53,672 nucleotides of DNA from an uncultured Bacteroides sp. GTDB taxonomy: Bacteria; Bacteroidota; Bacteroidia; Bacteroidales; Bacteroidaceae. Positions 1 through 8,885 of the stretch are shown one piece after another. Within the stretch, counting starts at the first letter, position 1; each line of letters opens with the position of its first letter. Location of the stretch: NCBI GenBank assembly GCA_900755095.1, contig CAAEFE010000032.1, positions 1 through 53,672 of the forward strand. The letters are read 5' to 3'. A program made the translations under genes and the position numbers. The notes beneath the pieces were generated by a model. That model was not told where the DNA came from and made no database searches. It saw nothing but the letters and a program-made list of their open reading frames with translations.

Positions 1-29
1 AATGGGGCTTTTCACAAAGCTCCATTTTT
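1..29 (+). terminator. Probable intrinsic terminator of an off-window gene
   Basis: An 11-bp stem (1-11 with 16-26, one G/U-type mismatch) closes on a four-base TCAC loop and runs straight into a T tract (25-29). The polarity suits a plus-strand gene ending left of the window. The stem's GGGGCT core resembles the hairpin after glnS. Confidence 0.55.
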
Positions 30-189
30 CAGTTTTCAATAGGTATTAGTTTTTTTTTAAGGTAAAAAGATTGTTTTCAGGATAACGGTGCAAATATAGG
101 CGGTTTTACCGATACTATCCAAATTATAAAACATGTCATATAACATCTTTTTGAAAATTCTTTGGATTTATTATCATTTGAAGCAAAAT

Positions 190-215
190 CTCCTGTAACT
201 TGTCCGTTACAGGAG
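190..215 (-). terminator. Hairpin downstream of phoU, probable pst operon terminator
   Basis: A perfect 10-bp inverted repeat (190-199 with 206-215) with a six-base loop lies about 60 bases past the phoU stop codon. Read on the minus strand it is followed by ATTTTG, a weak T tract. It is the first strong dyad after the operon, so termination or 3'-end protection of the pstC-pstA-pstB-phoU message is the likely role. Confidence 0.5.
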
Positions 216-273
216 ACAAATATAAGATAATTTTTTAAGGAGCCCTAATTTCTGTTTAAAAATCGGCAGAAAA

Positions 274-963
274 TTACTTTTCCGGGTAATTTTCATCGGT
301 TTTTCCACGATGTTTTAACACTTTGGCATCAATGAAGAATACAATCTCCTCGGCAATGTTGGTAATATGATCTCCCGAACGTTCCAGTTTACGGAACACG
401 CTGACCAAATCTACGCAAGTATGTACAGCTTCCGGATGTTCGATAATATAGTCTGAAAGAATTCCTGTCGCATCCGCATTGATTTCATCCAGCAAATTAT
501 CCTTAGCAAACACTCCTGCCGCCAAATCATTACTCTCTTCATTCAAGGCACGTTTTGCCAGTTCCAGCATCGACAACACCTCTGCCTGCATCTCTGCCAG
601 GCGGAGACGAGACAACAGCTCTGCATCCAATACCGGTTCTTTGCAACGAAGTACAAAACGGGCGATCCCTTCCGCAAAGTCACCCAAACGTTCCAAGTTC
701 GTATTGATTTTCAACATAGCCAACACAAAACGAAGATCAATCGCCACCGGATTATACAATGCGATAATATCTTCCACATCACTATCTATCTTCAATTCAA
801 AAGCATTCACCCTGCGTTCGCGAACCATCACCTGTTGAGCCAGCTCCTTGTCAAGGGTCAACACAGCCTCTCCGGCACGGTCAAGCTGGTTGTACACCAA
901 GGTCCACATTTCATCAATTTCCTTCTTCAATAGGATGAGTTCCGATTCTATAAACTTTACCAT
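274..963 (-). CDS. phoU: PhoU, phosphate signalling/transport regulator
   Basis: 229 residues with the two tandem three-helix PhoU repeats typical of the family. The first repeat has the VAIDLRFVLAMLKINTNLER stretch and the second the CVDLVSVFRKLERSGDHITN stretch; each carries the E/D-rich metal-binding helix that defines PhoU. PhoU is cytoplasmic. It couples Pst transporter activity to the phosphate-starvation histidine kinase and restrains uptake when phosphate is plentiful. The length is normal. It is the last gene of the pstC-pstA-pstB-phoU operon, 55 bases after pstB, and a hairpin follows. Identification is secure; the partner kinase is not in the window. Confidence 0.97.
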   Translation of the reverse strand: MVKFIESELILLKKEIDEMWTLVYNQLDRAGEAVLTLDKELAQQVMVRERRVNAFELKIDSDVEDIIALYNPVAIDLRFVLAMLKINTNLERLGDFAEGIARFVLRCKEPVLDAELLSRLRLAEMQAEVLSMLELAKRALNEESNDLAAGVFAKDNLLDEINADATGILSDYIIEHPEAVHTCVDLVSVFRKLERSGDHITNIAEEIVFFIDAKVLKHRGKTDENYPEK

Positions 964-1018
964 AGTCTATTATATATAAATGATTAATATTCTATCAATT
1001 GGGTTCCAGATACCCGGA

Positions 1019-1777
1019 TTACCCAAAACGTCCCGTTATGTAATTCTGGGTAGCCTCTTTCTCCGGATTGGTGAATATCTTTTTCGTCTGATCGAACTCC
1101 ACCATTTCTCCCATATAGAAAAACGCCGTCTTATCACTGACACGGGCCGCCTGCTGCATATTATGCGTAACGATTACAATCGTATAATCCTTCTTCAGTT
1201 CATGAATCAACTCCTCCACTTTCGCCGTAGAAATAGGATCGAGCGCAGACGCAGGTTCATCCATCAGCAATACCGAAGGAGAGACAGCCATCGCACGGGC
1301 GATACAAAGACGCTGCTGCTGTCCGCCGGACAGTGCATAAGCCGATTCCTTCAACTTATCTTTCACCTCATCCCAAAGAGCCGCTCCTTTCAATGTTTCC
1401 TCCACACGCTGGCGAATGAAAGCATTATCTTTTATTCCGTTCACACGAAGTCCGTAAGCCACATTCTCGAATATGCTTTTCGGGAAAGGATTGGGACGCT
1501 GGAACACCATTCCCACATTCTTGCGGAGTTCGTCCACTTCCACGCCTTTCGCATAGATATTATGTCCGTCGATACGGATTTCTCCCTCCAGACGGGTAGC
1601 AGGAATCAAATCATTCATCCGATTGAAAAGCCGGAGAAAAGTAGATTTGCCACAACCGGACGGTCCGATAAAAGCAACAACCGATTTTTCCTCAATCTGC
1701 ATGCTGATGCCCTTCAATGCATGAAAGTCCCCATACCAGAAGTTCACATCACGCGCATCTATTTTCACTGTATCCAT
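1019..1777 (-). CDS. pstB: Phosphate ABC transporter ATP-binding protein PstB
   Basis: 252 residues, the usual length. Walker [10 protein letters not shown] is at 38-46, ABC signature LSGGQQQR at 149-156, Walker B VLLMDEP at 169-175 and the switch His at 205. The [11 protein letters not shown] and [15 protein letters not shown] stretches are diagnostic for PstB rather than other ABC ATPases. It hydrolyses ATP at the inner face of the membrane to drive phosphate import through PstC-PstA. It starts 8 bases after pstA, so the two are certainly co-transcribed. All catalytic motifs are intact. Confidence 0.98.
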   Translation of the reverse strand: MDTVKIDARDVNFWYGDFHALKGISMQIEEKSVVAFIGPSGCGKSTFLRLFNRMNDLIPATRLEGEIRIDGHNIYAKGVEVDELRKNVGMVFQRPNPFPKSIFENVAYGLRVNGIKDNAFIRQRVEETLKGAALWDEVKDKLKESAYALSGGQQQRLCIARAMAVSPSVLLMDEPASALDPISTAKVEELIHELKKDYTIVIVTHNMQQAARVSDKTAFFYMGEMVEFDQTKKIFTNPEKEATQNYITGRFG

Positions 1778-1785
1778 ATACTAAT

Positions 1786-2661
1786 TTAGTTCGTTTTTAC
1801 TCTTTTCTCAAAATACTTTCTCAAGGCATTAGCCAGCAGATTCACCAACAGGATAATCATAATCAATACCAATGCCGTGCCATAAGCCAGCGGCAGTTGT
1901 GCCTCCATATCCGTTCCACTGGTGGAAATCACATACAAATGGTAAGGCAAGGCCATACACTGATCCAAAATACCGGTAGGAAGTTGCGGCAGGAAGTATG
2001 CGGCACAAGTAAACAGAATCGGCGCCGTCTCTCCCGAAACACGTCCCAAGGCGAGAATCAACCCAGTGATAATGTTCGGCATACCCATCGGCAGAATAAC
2101 GTGCCATATCGTCTGCAACTTCGTCGCTCCCAATGCCCGGCTACCTTCACGCATACTGTCGGGAATGGCTTTCAAGGCTTCCTCCGTTGTCCGGATGACC
2201 AAAGGTACGCAAAGCAAACCTAATGTCAAAGAACCTGCCAGAATACTATCACCAAACCCCATATAATTGACAAACAGCGCCATACCGAACAATCCGAATA
2301 CGATGGAAGGAATACCGCTCAAGTTATTGGTCATCACCCGGATAAAGCGTACCAACCTGCCTTTCGGCGCATACTCATTCATATAAATCCCACTCATCAC
2401 CCCTATCGGAAATGCAAACAGCGCACTTCCCACCATCAGGTAGAAGGTACCGACAATAGCCGGCCAGATACCGCCACCTGTCATTCCGTCCGTAGGAGCC
2501 GAAGTGATAAAATCCCAACTGATAGCACCGATTCCCTTATAGATGATAAATCCCAGAATCGCAAACAATATCAATACAATGCAAAGACTCAACAACCGGA
2601 AAATCCCGAAAGCAAATTTCTGCGAACGGTGTTTAGCTTTATTATTACTCCGTATTTCCAT
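1786..2661 (-). CDS. pstA: Phosphate ABC transporter permease PstA
   Basis: 291 residues, inner-membrane permease with about six membrane helices. The binding-protein-dependent transport motif is seen in the loop EEALKAIPDSMREGSRALGA followed by ILPMGMPNIITG. The segment ISWDFITSAPTDG after the first helix and NNLSGIPSIVFGLFG are classic PstA. It pairs with PstC to form the translocation channel. The gene begins one base after the pstC stop codon and ends 8 bases before pstB. Nothing is unusual apart from a basic, Asn/Lys-rich cytoplasmic N-terminus. Confidence 0.97.
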   Translation of the reverse strand: MEIRSNNKAKHRSQKFAFGIFRLLSLCIVLILFAILGFIIYKGIGAISWDFITSAPTDGMTGGGIWPAIVGTFYLMVGSALFAFPIGVMSGIYMNEYAPKGRLVRFIRVMTNNLSGIPSIVFGLFGMALFVNYMGFGDSILAGSLTLGLLCVPLVIRTTEEALKAIPDSMREGSRALGATKLQTIWHVILPMGMPNIITGLILALGRVSGETAPILFTCAAYFLPQLPTGILDQCMALPYHLYVISTSGTDMEAQLPLAYGTALVLIMIILLVNLLANALRKYFEKRVKTN

Positions 2662-2662
2662 C

Positions 2663-3859
2663 TTATTTACTACGTTTTAATCCTTTAGAAGAAATATATT
2701 CCACACTAAAGTTGATAATCAATGTAATGAAGAACAGTACGACACCCAACAGGAACAATGCCTGATAGTGCGGACCACCTGCAGGAGCCTCTCCCAGTTC
2801 GGCGGCAATCGTAGCCGGAATGGTACGTAAAGGCTCAAGAATAGTTGTCGGAATCACAGCCGCATTACCGGTCACCATCAATACCGCCATCGTCTCTCCG
2901 ATAGCACGTCCGATGCCAAGTACCACGCCGGATGTAATACCCGAAATAGAATAAGGAATTACTACCTTATATATAGTCTGCCATTGAGAAGCCCCCAACG
3001 CCAGACTCGCTTCCCGCATTGCACGCGGACAGTTACGCATCGCATCTTCCGTCACCGTTATGATGGTGGGCAATGCCATAATGGCCAGTACGATACTCCC
3101 TGCCAGGCCGCTCTCTCCCACCGGAAGATTAAACAACTTCTGAATCAACGGAACGATGACAATCAACCCGAAAAAGCCATAGACCACGGAAGGAATACCG
3201 CTCAACAGTTCGATAATCGGTTTCAGCCAGTTCCGCACTTTCGGGTTTGCCACTTCAGACATATAGATAGAAACCGAAAGCCCGAACGGCAAAGCAAAAA
3301 GAATGGCGAACAGACTCACCCACAACGTACCGGTAATCAACGGCAGGAAGCCGAATTGAGCTGCCGGAGTGGCCGTAGGAAACCATTCGGCACCCGCAAA
3401 TACATCTTTCACGGAAATGGTGTTATCCTCTATGAAATGCACCGCGTCCGGATGAACAATAAACTTCTGCGGAACAAAAGCTACGATACCCAGTGTTTTC
3501 TCTACCAGTTCCGTAATCTTGTCGCCTGCATATTCATAAGCAGGCCCCAGCTCCTCCTCCGTATAATACTGCGTTATATCCTCCAAACGAAAAACCCGGA
3601 TAGGGAGATCTTCCCCACCGAGTTCCTTCCAGTTTGTGATCTCCTCATCAAAAACATTTTTTATCTGTGCAGGGCTCAACACACTAACTTTGTTGCTCTT
3701 ATTCAGCGCCAACACATATCCCTCTTCAATCACCTTACTCTTGAACAGCCCGAAAGCTTCCGTGAAAAGGAAGAGTACAATCAGCAGAATAGTAATACTT
3801 GTCACGAAACCGCTACAAGTCAACATTCCTTCTATAATCCTTTCAAATACCTTTTTCAT
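2663..3859 (-). CDS. pstC: Phosphate permease PstC with an inserted PstS-like periplasmic segment
   Basis: 398 residues, about 80 longer than the E. coli protein. Helix 1 is at about 17-37. The permease core begins near residue 165 and has the expected ELLSGIPSVVYGFFGL and EDAMRNCPRAMREASLALGA motifs. The extra length lies in the first periplasmic loop (about 45-150). It contains ITNWKELGG at 74-82, preceded by LSPAQIKNVF, and GIVAFVPQKFI at 124-134. The PstS in this window has ITNWKQVGG at 128-136, preceded by LTRQQLEDIF, and the counterpart KGAIGYVGLAYV. I infer a degenerate phosphate-binding-protein lobe built into the permease, perhaps for docking PstS or holding phosphate. First gene of the operon, divergent from pstS. 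Confidence 0.95.
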   Translation of the reverse strand: MKKVFERIIEGMLTCSGFVTSITILLIVLFLFTEAFGLFKSKVIEEGYVLALNKSNKVSVLSPAQIKNVFDEEITNWKELGGEDLPIRVFRLEDITQYYTEEELGPAYEYAGDKITELVEKTLGIVAFVPQKFIVHPDAVHFIEDNTISVKDVFAGAEWFPTATPAAQFGFLPLITGTLWVSLFAILFALPFGLSVSIYMSEVANPKVRNWLKPIIELLSGIPSVVYGFFGLIVIVPLIQKLFNLPVGESGLAGSIVLAIMALPTIITVTEDAMRNCPRAMREASLALGASQWQTIYKVVIPYSISGITSGVVLGIGRAIGETMAVLMVTGNAAVIPTTILEPLRTIPATIAAELGEAPAGGPHYQALFLLGVVLFFITLIINFSVEYISSKGLKRSK

Positions 3860-3918
3860 ACCTACTATGATTTCTGATGCAAAGAAAGCGTCTCTTTATT
3901 AAGGAGGTGTGACTAACG

Positions 3919-3951
3919 TTTGAAGGAAATGTTTCAATCATGTTACGTTTG
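3919..3951 (+). promoter_or_regulatory. Bacteroides-type promoter for pstS
   Basis: TTTG (3919-3922) and TACGTTTG (3944-3951) match the Bacteroides -33 and -7 elements exactly, with a 21-base spacer. Transcription would start near 3958, giving a leader of about 80 bases before the pstS ATG at 4037. The element lies in the divergent pstC/pstS intergenic region. I could not find an equally good box pointing toward pstC. Confidence 0.6.
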
Positions 3952-3963
3952 TGTTACAAGTAT

Positions 3964-3991
3964 CATTTCCATTCCGGATGAAATGGAAATG
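3964..3991. promoter_or_regulatory. Perfect dyad in the pstS leader, candidate operator
   Basis: The 10-base arm CATTTCCATT (3964-3973) is repeated exactly in inverted orientation at 3982-3991 with an 8-base spacer. It lies just downstream of the predicted pstS start site. It lacks a following T run, so it is not a terminator. A dimeric regulator site, possibly for the phosphate response regulator, is the simplest reading, but its consensus in this group is not something I can verify. Confidence 0.4.
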
Positions 3992-4036
3992 TAATATCCG
4001 ATTGCTTAATTTGCAAAGTCAATAAAAAGAAGAAAT

Positions 4037-4849
4037 ATGAAAGTGAGAAGAAACTTATTAATCGCCCTTTCCTTACTCTCGCTCGGTGCCAACGCACAAC
4101 GTATAAAAGGTAGCGACACGGTACTGCCTGTCGCACAACAGACAGCAGAGCGGTTTATGAACCAGCATCCGGATGCCCGTGTCACTGTAACCGGTGGCGG
4201 AACCGGTGTGGGTATCTCCGCTTTAATGGATAATACAACGGACATTGCAATGGCTTCCCGCCCGATCAAGTTCAGCGAGAAGATGAAAATTAAAGCGGCG
4301 GGAGAAGAAGTAAACGAAGTGATTGTTGCCTACGACGCCCTCGCCGTGGTGGTACATCCCTCTAATCCGGTGAAACAGCTGACCCGCCAACAACTGGAGG
4401 ATATTTTCCGGGGGAAGATAACCAACTGGAAACAGGTAGGCGGAGACAACCGAAAAATAGTAGTCTACTCGCGTGAAACATCGTCCGGTACTTACGAATT
4501 TTTCAAAGAGAGCGTACTGAAAAATAAAAACTACATGGCAAGCAGCCTTTCCATGCCGGCAACAGGTGCTATTATCCAGTCTGTCAGCCAGACCAAAGGA
4601 GCTATCGGATATGTAGGACTGGCCTACGTGTCTCCCCGTGTCAAAACGCTTTCCGTGTCTTATGACGGAAGCCACTACGCCACCCCTACGGTAGAGAATG
4701 CCACCAACAAAACCTACCCTATCGTCCGGCCGCTTTACTACTATTACAATGTAAAAAATAAGGAACAAGTTAGCCCCCTGATTCAGTTTATTCTTTCATC
4801 CGACGGACAGGACATTATAAAAAAGAGCGGTTATATTCCGGTTAAATAA
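4037..4849 (+). CDS. pstS: Phosphate-binding protein PstS family
   Basis: 270 residues with an N-terminal signal peptide (positive MKVRR, hydrophobic core, ANA cleavage near residue 20). The mature start IKGSDTVLPV and VTGGGTGVGISALMD carry the phosphate-binding loop, and DIAMASRPI and SRETSSGTYEFF are further PstS landmarks. It delivers phosphate to PstC-PstA from the periplasm. It is divergent from the permease operon and has its own promoter, which allows a binding protein to be made in excess of the permease. The start is chosen because it gives a complete signal peptide and follows the purine-rich AAGAAGAA. Confidence 0.95.
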   Translation: MKVRRNLLIALSLLSLGANAQRIKGSDTVLPVAQQTAERFMNQHPDARVTVTGGGTGVGISALMDNTTDIAMASRPIKFSEKMKIKAAGEEVNEVIVAYDALAVVVHPSNPVKQLTRQQLEDIFRGKITNWKQVGGDNRKIVVYSRETSSGTYEFFKESVLKNKNYMASSLSMPATGAIIQSVSQTKGAIGYVGLAYVSPRVKTLSVSYDGSHYATPTVENATNKTYPIVRPLYYYYNVKNKEQVSPLIQFILSSDGQDIIKKSGYIPVK

Positions 4850-4860
4850 AAAAAATGTCC

Positions 4861-4868
4861 TACTTTTG
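4861..4868 (+). promoter_or_regulatory. -7 box for glnS
   Basis: TACTTTTG is an exact TAnnTTTG match 29 bases before the glnS ATG, which predicts a short leader. No clear TTTG is seen about 20 bases upstream, so only the -7 half is supported. Confidence 0.5.
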
Positions 4869-4897
4869 TAGCCTAAATACAGATAACATTAACCGTT

Positions 4898-6637
4898 ATG
4901 ACAGATATTAAAAACGAAGAAGCAGGCGAAAAGAAAAGCTTGAACTTTATTGAACAGGCAGTAGAGAAAGACTTGAAAGAAGGTAAAAATGGTGGAAAAG
5001 TGCAGACGCGTTTCCCGCCCGAGCCCAACGGCTATCTTCACATCGGCCATGCCAAAGCTATTTGCCTTGATTTCGGCATCGCAGAAAAACACGGCGGTGT
5101 ATGTAACCTTCGTTTCGACGACACAAACCCTACCAAGGAAGATGTGGAATATGTAGAAGCTATCAAAGAAGATATCCAATGGCTAGGCTACCAGTGGGGA
5201 AATGAATATTATGCTTCCGACTATTTCCAGCAATTATGGGATTTCGCTATCCGCCTGATCCAGGAGGGAAAAGCATATATCGACGAACAGAGTTCCGAAC
5301 TGATTGCACAGCAGAAAGGTACTCCTACCCAAGCGGGTGTGGAGAGTCCTTACCGGAACCGTCCTATCGAAGAGAGCCTCGAACTTTTTAAGAAAATGAA
5401 TAGCGGCGAGATCGAAGAAGGCGCTATGGTGCTCCGTGCCAAGATTGACATGGCTAATCCGAATATGCACTTCCGCGATCCGATTATTTACCGTGTAGTG
5501 AAACACCCGCACCACCGTACGGGCACTACCTGGAAAGCTTATCCGATGTATGACTTCGCCCACGGACAGAGTGACTTCTTCGAAGGAGTGACTCATTCTC
5601 TGTGCACACTTGAATTTGTGGTACACCGTCCGCTTTACGACCTCTTCATTGATTGGTTGAAAGAAGGAAAAGACCTGAACGACAACCGTCCCCGTCAGAC
5701 TGAATTCAACAAACTGAATCTAAGTTACACCCTGATGAGCAAACGTAACCTGCTCACACTGGTGAAAGAAGGATTGGTAAACGGATGGGACGACCCTCGT
5801 ATGCCGACTATCTGCGGTTTCCGCCGTCGCGGTTATTCACCGGAGTCCATTCATAAGTTTATCGATAAAATCGGATATACCACTTACGATGCCCTGAACG
5901 ACATCGCCCTGTTGGAAAGCTCTGTCCGGGATGATTTGAACAGCCGTGCTACCCGTATATCTGCAGTAATCAACCCGGTTAAACTGATTATCACCAACTA
6001 TCCGGAAGGACAGGTTGAAGAACTGGAAGCAATCAACAATCCGGAAGATCCGGAAGCAGGAAGTCACTTGATCGAGTTCAGCCGCGAATTGTGGATGGAG
6101 CGCGAAGACTTCATGGAAGACGCTCCCAAGAAATATTTCCGCATGACACCGGGACAAGAAGTACGTCTCAAAAATGCTTATATCGTGAAATGTACCGGTT
6201 GCAAGAAAGACGAAAACGGTGTAATCACAGAAGTATATTGCGAATATGACGCAAATACCCGCAGTGGCATGCCGGATGCGAACCGCAAGGTGAAAGGTAC
6301 GCTCCACTGGGTAAGCTGCAACCACTGCCTGCAAGCAGAAGTACGTTTGTACGACCGTCTGTGGAAAGTGGAAAATCCACGTGACGAACTGGCCGCCATC
6401 CGCGAAGCAAAAAAATGCGAAGCACTGGAAGCCATGAAAGAAATCATTAATCCGGATTCATTGAAAGTTCTGCCCAACTGCTACATAGAGAAGTTCGCAG
6501 CTACCCTGCCTCCACTCTCCTATCTGCAGTTCCAACGGATCGGTTACTTTAATATCGACAAAGAATCAACCCCGGATAAACTAATCTTCAACCGTACAGT
6601 AGGGTTGAAAGACACATGGGGTAAGATTAATAAATAA
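4898..6637 (+). CDS. glnS: Glutaminyl-tRNA synthetase
   Basis: 579 residues, class I synthetase that charges tRNA-Gln with glutamine in the cytoplasm. The HIGH motif is exact (residues 48-51, in PPEPNGYLHIGHAKA) and the KMSKS counterpart is MSKR at 280-283. LRFDDTNPTKE and DNRPRQTEFNKLNLSYTLMS are GlnRS rather than GluRS signatures. The C-terminal anticodon-binding beta-barrels follow, with two Cys pairs (CTGC and SCNHC) in the region 430-480. Length is as expected. A monocistronic unit with its own -7 box and a hairpin after the stop. Confidence 0.98.
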   Translation: MTDIKNEEAGEKKSLNFIEQAVEKDLKEGKNGGKVQTRFPPEPNGYLHIGHAKAICLDFGIAEKHGGVCNLRFDDTNPTKEDVEYVEAIKEDIQWLGYQWGNEYYASDYFQQLWDFAIRLIQEGKAYIDEQSSELIAQQKGTPTQAGVESPYRNRPIEESLELFKKMNSGEIEEGAMVLRAKIDMANPNMHFRDPIIYRVVKHPHHRTGTTWKAYPMYDFAHGQSDFFEGVTHSLCTLEFVVHRPLYDLFIDWLKEGKDLNDNRPRQTEFNKLNLSYTLMSKRNLLTLVKEGLVNGWDDPRMPTICGFRRRGYSPESIHKFIDKIGYTTYDALNDIALLESSVRDDLNSRATRISAVINPVKLIITNYPEGQVEELEAINNPEDPEAGSHLIEFSRELWMEREDFMEDAPKKYFRMTPGQEVRLKNAYIVKCTGCKKDENGVITEVYCEYDANTRSGMPDANRKVKGTLHWVSCNHCLQAEVRLYDRLWKVENPRDELAAIREAKKCEALEAMKEIINPDSLKVLPNCYIEKFAATLPPLSYLQFQRIGYFNIDKESTPDKLIFNRTVGLKDTWGKINK

Positions 6638-6662
6638 CTAAGCTTTCAAGCTTAACTTTACA

Positions 6663-6712
6663 ATGGGGCTGTGTCAAAAGGATCATCATCTGAACTTTTG
6701 CAACAGCCCCAT
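6663..6712 (+). terminator. Long hairpin after glnS, terminator or dispersed repeat
   Basis: A 10-bp stem ATGGGGCTGT/ACAGCCCCAT (6663-6672 with 6703-6712) is stacked, across a 2x2 internal loop, on a 6-bp stem CAAAAG/CTTTTG (6675-6680 with 6695-6700). There is no T tract after it, so it may end or protect the glnS message without being a textbook intrinsic terminator. The GGGGCT core also appears in the hairpin at 1-26, which suggests a repeated intergenic element. Confidence 0.5.
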
Positions 6713-6739
6713 CTTAGCAATTAAAAATCTAAAAGTAAA

Positions 6740-8191
6740 ATGGGTAGAAAAAATTCGCCATCAGCAAAAAAGGAACTAGTCACACTAATCACAAACTACG
6801 AAGAAGCAAAAGCAGAAAACCGACAACTTTATCTGGATGCTGACCAATTGGCCGGCATCGCCGACTGGTATGCCTCCGAGCGAAAATTTGAAGAAGCACA
6901 AGAAGTAATCACTTATGGACTTAAAATACATCCGAGAAACACAGATTTGCTTATAGAACAAGCATATCTTTACCTGGATACCCAAAAGCTGCAAAAAGCA
7001 AAAAAAGTAGCGGATTCGATTACCGAAGAATTTGATTCCGAAGTGAAACTGCTGAAAGCCGAACTATTGCTGAATGGAGGAAAACTGGAGGAAGCTCAAC
7101 GGCTGTTAAGCACAATAGCGGATGCCGACGAGCTGGAAACAATCATTGATGTTGTTTTTCTCTATCTGGACATGGGATACCCGGACGCAGCCAAAGAATG
7201 GCTCGACAGAGGTAAATCCCGTTATACCGAAGATGAAGAATACATGGCTCTCACAGCCGATTATCTGGCATCGACCCATCAGGTAGAATCAGCCATCATC
7301 TATTACAATAAACTCATTGACAAATCTCCATTCAACCCTTCCTACTGGATGGGACTGGTGAAATGTTACTTTGTCCAGGAACAAATAGACAAAGCCATCG
7401 AAGCCTGTGATTTCGCATTGGCAGCCGACGATCAGTACGGGGAAGCTTATGCCTACAAGGCACATTGTTTCTTCTATCTGAACAATTCGGATGATGCCAT
7501 CGAGAATTACCAAAAGGCGATTGAGCTCAAAGCCATTCCCCCCGAACTGGGTTACATGTTTATGGGAATATCCTACGGTAATAAAGAAGAATGGCAAAAA
7601 GCCGATGACTATTACGACAAAGTGATCGAACGTTTTGAAGAAGACGGAGACAAGCAGTCTATTTTATTGATAGACACCTATACCAGCAAAGCATTCGCCC
7701 TCTCTCACCTGGAAAGGTATAAAGAGGCGCATGAGTTATGCGAGAAAGCCAAAGAGATAAACCCGAACGAGGGATTGATTTATCTGACAGAAGGAAAACT
7801 ATACCTGGCAGAGGAACTGGAAGACGAAGCTGCCATCTCTTTCGAAAAAGCGATAGAGATCAATCCGAACATAGAAATGTGGTATATGATTGCCTCTGCT
7901 TATTCGGAAAGTGACTATCTGATCGAAGCGAAAGAATACTTTGAAAAAGTGTACCAGATAAATCCGAAATACGAAGATGTGACGGAGAAATTGAGTGTTC
8001 TTTGCCTCATGCACGGTGAAATCGACAACTTCTTTAAATATAACAAGGAATGTGAACATCCACTGGAAGAAGACATGATCCTGGATCTGTTGAACAGTCC
8101 CGAACACAGAGAAGAAGACGAAAGAACTCTCAAAGAAGTGTGGGAACGCATGAAAAAAGAGAATAAGAAAAAAACAAAAGGAAAAAAATAA
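6740..8191 (+). CDS. Tetratricopeptide-repeat protein
   Basis: 483 residues made almost entirely of TPR helices, with clear repeat signatures such as YGEAYAYKAHCFFYLNNSDD, LIYLTEGKLYLAEELEDEAA and WYMIASAYSESDYLIEAKEY. No signal peptide or membrane segment, so a cytoplasmic scaffold is expected. The N-terminus is Lys-rich (GRKNSPSAKKE) and the C-terminus ends in a very basic tail after acidic helices. No catalytic domain is seen. It is followed 30 bases later by a DedA gene. The partner is unknown. Confidence 0.85.
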   Translation: MGRKNSPSAKKELVTLITNYEEAKAENRQLYLDADQLAGIADWYASERKFEEAQEVITYGLKIHPRNTDLLIEQAYLYLDTQKLQKAKKVADSITEEFDSEVKLLKAELLLNGGKLEEAQRLLSTIADADELETIIDVVFLYLDMGYPDAAKEWLDRGKSRYTEDEEYMALTADYLASTHQVESAIIYYNKLIDKSPFNPSYWMGLVKCYFVQEQIDKAIEACDFALAADDQYGEAYAYKAHCFFYLNNSDDAIENYQKAIELKAIPPELGYMFMGISYGNKEEWQKADDYYDKVIERFEEDGDKQSILLIDTYTSKAFALSHLERYKEAHELCEKAKEINPNEGLIYLTEGKLYLAEELEDEAAISFEKAIEINPNIEMWYMIASAYSESDYLIEAKEYFEKVYQINPKYEDVTEKLSVLCLMHGEIDNFFKYNKECEHPLEEDMILDLLNSPEHREEDERTLKEVWERMKKENKKKTKGKK

Positions 8192-8221
8192 ATCAATTTA
8201 TAAATTCTATCCTCAAAAAAC

Positions 8222-8866
8222 ATGGAATCAGTAGCAGAACTTCTTAAATGGGTATTAGAAAACTTGAACTATTGGGTAGTCACTATTTTTATGGCTATCG
8301 AAAGCTCTTTTATTCCCTTCCCCTCGGAAGCCGTAGTACCCCCTGCCGCATGGAAAGCTATGGCAGACGACAGTATGAATATCTTTCTCGTTGTCCTATT
8401 TGCAACTATAGGAGCAGATATCGGTGCATTAGTTAATTATTACCTGGCACGTTGGTTGGGTCGTCCTATTATCTATAAATTCGCTAACAGCCGTTTAGGG
8501 CACATGTGCCTTATTGACGAAGAGAAAATACACCATGCAGAAGAATATTTCAGAAAGCACGGTGCAGCCTCTACTTTCTTTGGCCGTCTTATTCCGGCTG
8601 TACGCCAACTTATCAGTATTCCCGCAGGGTTAGCCGGCATGAAAATAGGTCCTTTCCTGCTTTATACAACTCTCGGCGCTGCTATATGGAACAGCATATT
8701 AGCTTTGCTCGGATACCTGATTTACCGTTTTACAGACCTCAAAACGACTAACGATGTCTATGTAATGGCCACCGAATACAGTCACGAAATCGGCTATGTC
8801 ATTATAGCAGTGGTGGTAATTGTAATCGTTTTTTTGGCTTATAAAGGGCTGAAAAAAAGAAAATAA
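8222..8866 (+). CDS. DedA family inner-membrane protein
   Basis: 214 residues with several membrane helices. The family hallmarks are present: the acidic residue in the first re-entrant segment (MAIESSFIPFPSEAVVPPAAW, E27) and GRLIPAVR (121-128) followed by ISIPAGLAGM. DedA proteins are implicated in membrane lipid handling, including undecaprenyl-phosphate recycling in some members. Which substrate this one handles cannot be told from sequence. It ends in a short basic tail. Likely co-transcribed with the TPR gene upstream; convergent with the DUF3078 gene. Confidence 0.9.
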   Translation: MESVAELLKWVLENLNYWVVTIFMAIESSFIPFPSEAVVPPAAWKAMADDSMNIFLVVLFATIGADIGALVNYYLARWLGRPIIYKFANSRLGHMCLIDEEKIHHAEEYFRKHGAASTFFGRLIPAVRQLISIPAGLAGMKIGPFLLYTTLGAAIWNSILALLGYLIYRFTDLKTTNDVYVMATEYSHEIGYVIIAVVVIVIVFLAYKGLKKRK

Positions 8867-8885
8867 GTAGTAAAATACTCATTGC

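Noticed and set aside
980..1789. 269-codon open frame opposite pstB
   Set aside because: It lies fully antisense to an intact pstB with all catalytic motifs; the protein is rich in His, Arg and Ile with no recognisable domain.
2984..3877. 297-codon open frame opposite pstC
   Set aside because: Antisense shadow of pstC; composition (Gln/Arg/His-rich) is not that of a folded protein.
3860..3918. Promoter for pstC on the minus strand
   Set aside because: The best -7 candidate (TTTCTTTG) has a mismatch in the key A and no TTTG partner at the right distance, so I did not list it.
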